DNA of 64,000 nt from Erinaceus europaeus (lineage: Eukaryota > Chordata > Mammalia > Eulipotyphla > Erinaceidae), in the NCBI RefSeq assembly GCF_950295315.1, contig NC_080176.1, positions 38,088,189 through 38,152,188 of the forward strand, written 5' to 3'. The notes below the pieces were generated by a model. It was not told the origin of the DNA. It did not search any database and was given only the letters and a program-made list of their open reading frames with translations. The position numbers and the translations under genes were made by a program. Below, piece by piece: positions 63,586 through 64,000 of this stretch; within the stretch, counting starts at the first letter, position 1; every line of letters begins with the position of its first letter.

Positions 63586-64000
63586 CTTACGACTTTATAG
63601 TGATAGCTCAAAAAAGATCCACTTAGCATTGTGTATGGATAGACCATTTTAGTCATGTAATTTAGGTATTTTGAGCATTTGGAGGACCTTCAAATTTTGG
63701 TGTACCTATCAATCAAATTTACCATGTAATAGCTGCAAAATATCACCTCTTTTTTCTGATTTATAGACAAAAGTCAGAAATCTAATTATAGAGCCAACAT
63801 GTAGAAGTATCAAATTTCTAGTCACCTTTTCTTTCATTGTGAACAAATGACCACTGACTATGCTCACATTCTGGCTTCTGATTTCCCGACCACCCAATTA
63901 GTGCCCCACTTAATCTGCTCACCTGGTGTTGCCTTGTTTTGAAATCCTTGCCTCTGTTGTTATAAATTCTGTCTCCCATACATTTTCAGAGTGAAGGGGG
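63586..64000. other. Unassigned unique DNA
   Basis: No recognised gene or mobile element to the window end. Confidence 0.5.

Overview
The window looks like nuclear DNA of a mammal, most probably a hedgehog (Erinaceidae, for example Erinaceus europaeus). I see no functional protein-coding or RNA gene. The basis is about fifty copies of tRNA-derived SINEs of a kind I associate from memory with erinaceids: a GGCTCCCCACCTGCAGGGG block, a GGTGAAGCAGGTCTGCAGGTGTC block and a CT-rich stretch ending in TCTGTCCTATCCAACAA. They lie among L1 fragments, mammalian-wide MaLR LTRs and one MER5A-like DNA transposon. The long open frames are either repeat translations (poly-Leu/Ser/Glu or Gln/His-rich) or L1 ORF1/ORF2 remnants.

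Layout. 0-4.5 kb: dense SINEs and L1 3' ends. 4.5-7.5 kb: mostly unique. 7.5-9.0 kb: antisense L1 ORF1 with its 5' region, then a 20-bp minisatellite. 9.1-13.1 kb: SINEs, an L1 ORF2 3' end and an old L1 tail. 13.1-15.5 kb: a repeat-poor block, perhaps a conserved noncoding element, split by a 5'-inverted L1. 15.5-25 kb: SINE/L1 mosaics. 25-35.6 kb: L1 3' UTR fragments, SINEs and an MLT1-like LTR. 35.6-42 kb: the longest repeat-poor stretch, with one MER5A. 42-44.2 kb: SINEs with expanded simple repeats. 44.2-46.1 kb: unique. 46.1-50.3 kb: an antisense HAL1-like (ORF1-only) element head to head with a sense ORF1 fragment. 50.7-58.3 kb: SINEs, L1 tails, a MaLR LTR and unique DNA. 58.3-63.1 kb: an old L1 carrying several younger insertions, then a SINE-L1 chimera.

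The content is explained mainly by L1 retrotransposition acting on itself and on SINEs. Target-site duplications (TSDs) can be read for many insertions, so their nesting can often be worked out. The most interesting items are a SINE-L1 chimera inside one TSD pair, two 5'-inverted L1s with TSDs (one with an extra 21-nt segment between two A-tracts), a CpG-retaining 82-bp dispersed module I cannot assign, the HAL1-like element, a hexanucleotide minisatellite grown inside a SINE, and the candidate conserved block at 13.1-15.5 kb. SINE types used below: A, the GGGAGTCGGGC family with a short tail; B, the same with a terminal GGCCTCCAGGAGCAGTGG module; C, the GGCCAGGTGGTGGCGCACC family ending in AATAAA-rich DNA; D, the GAGATAGCATAATGG family; E, a GACAGCTCACCTGGTAGG family.
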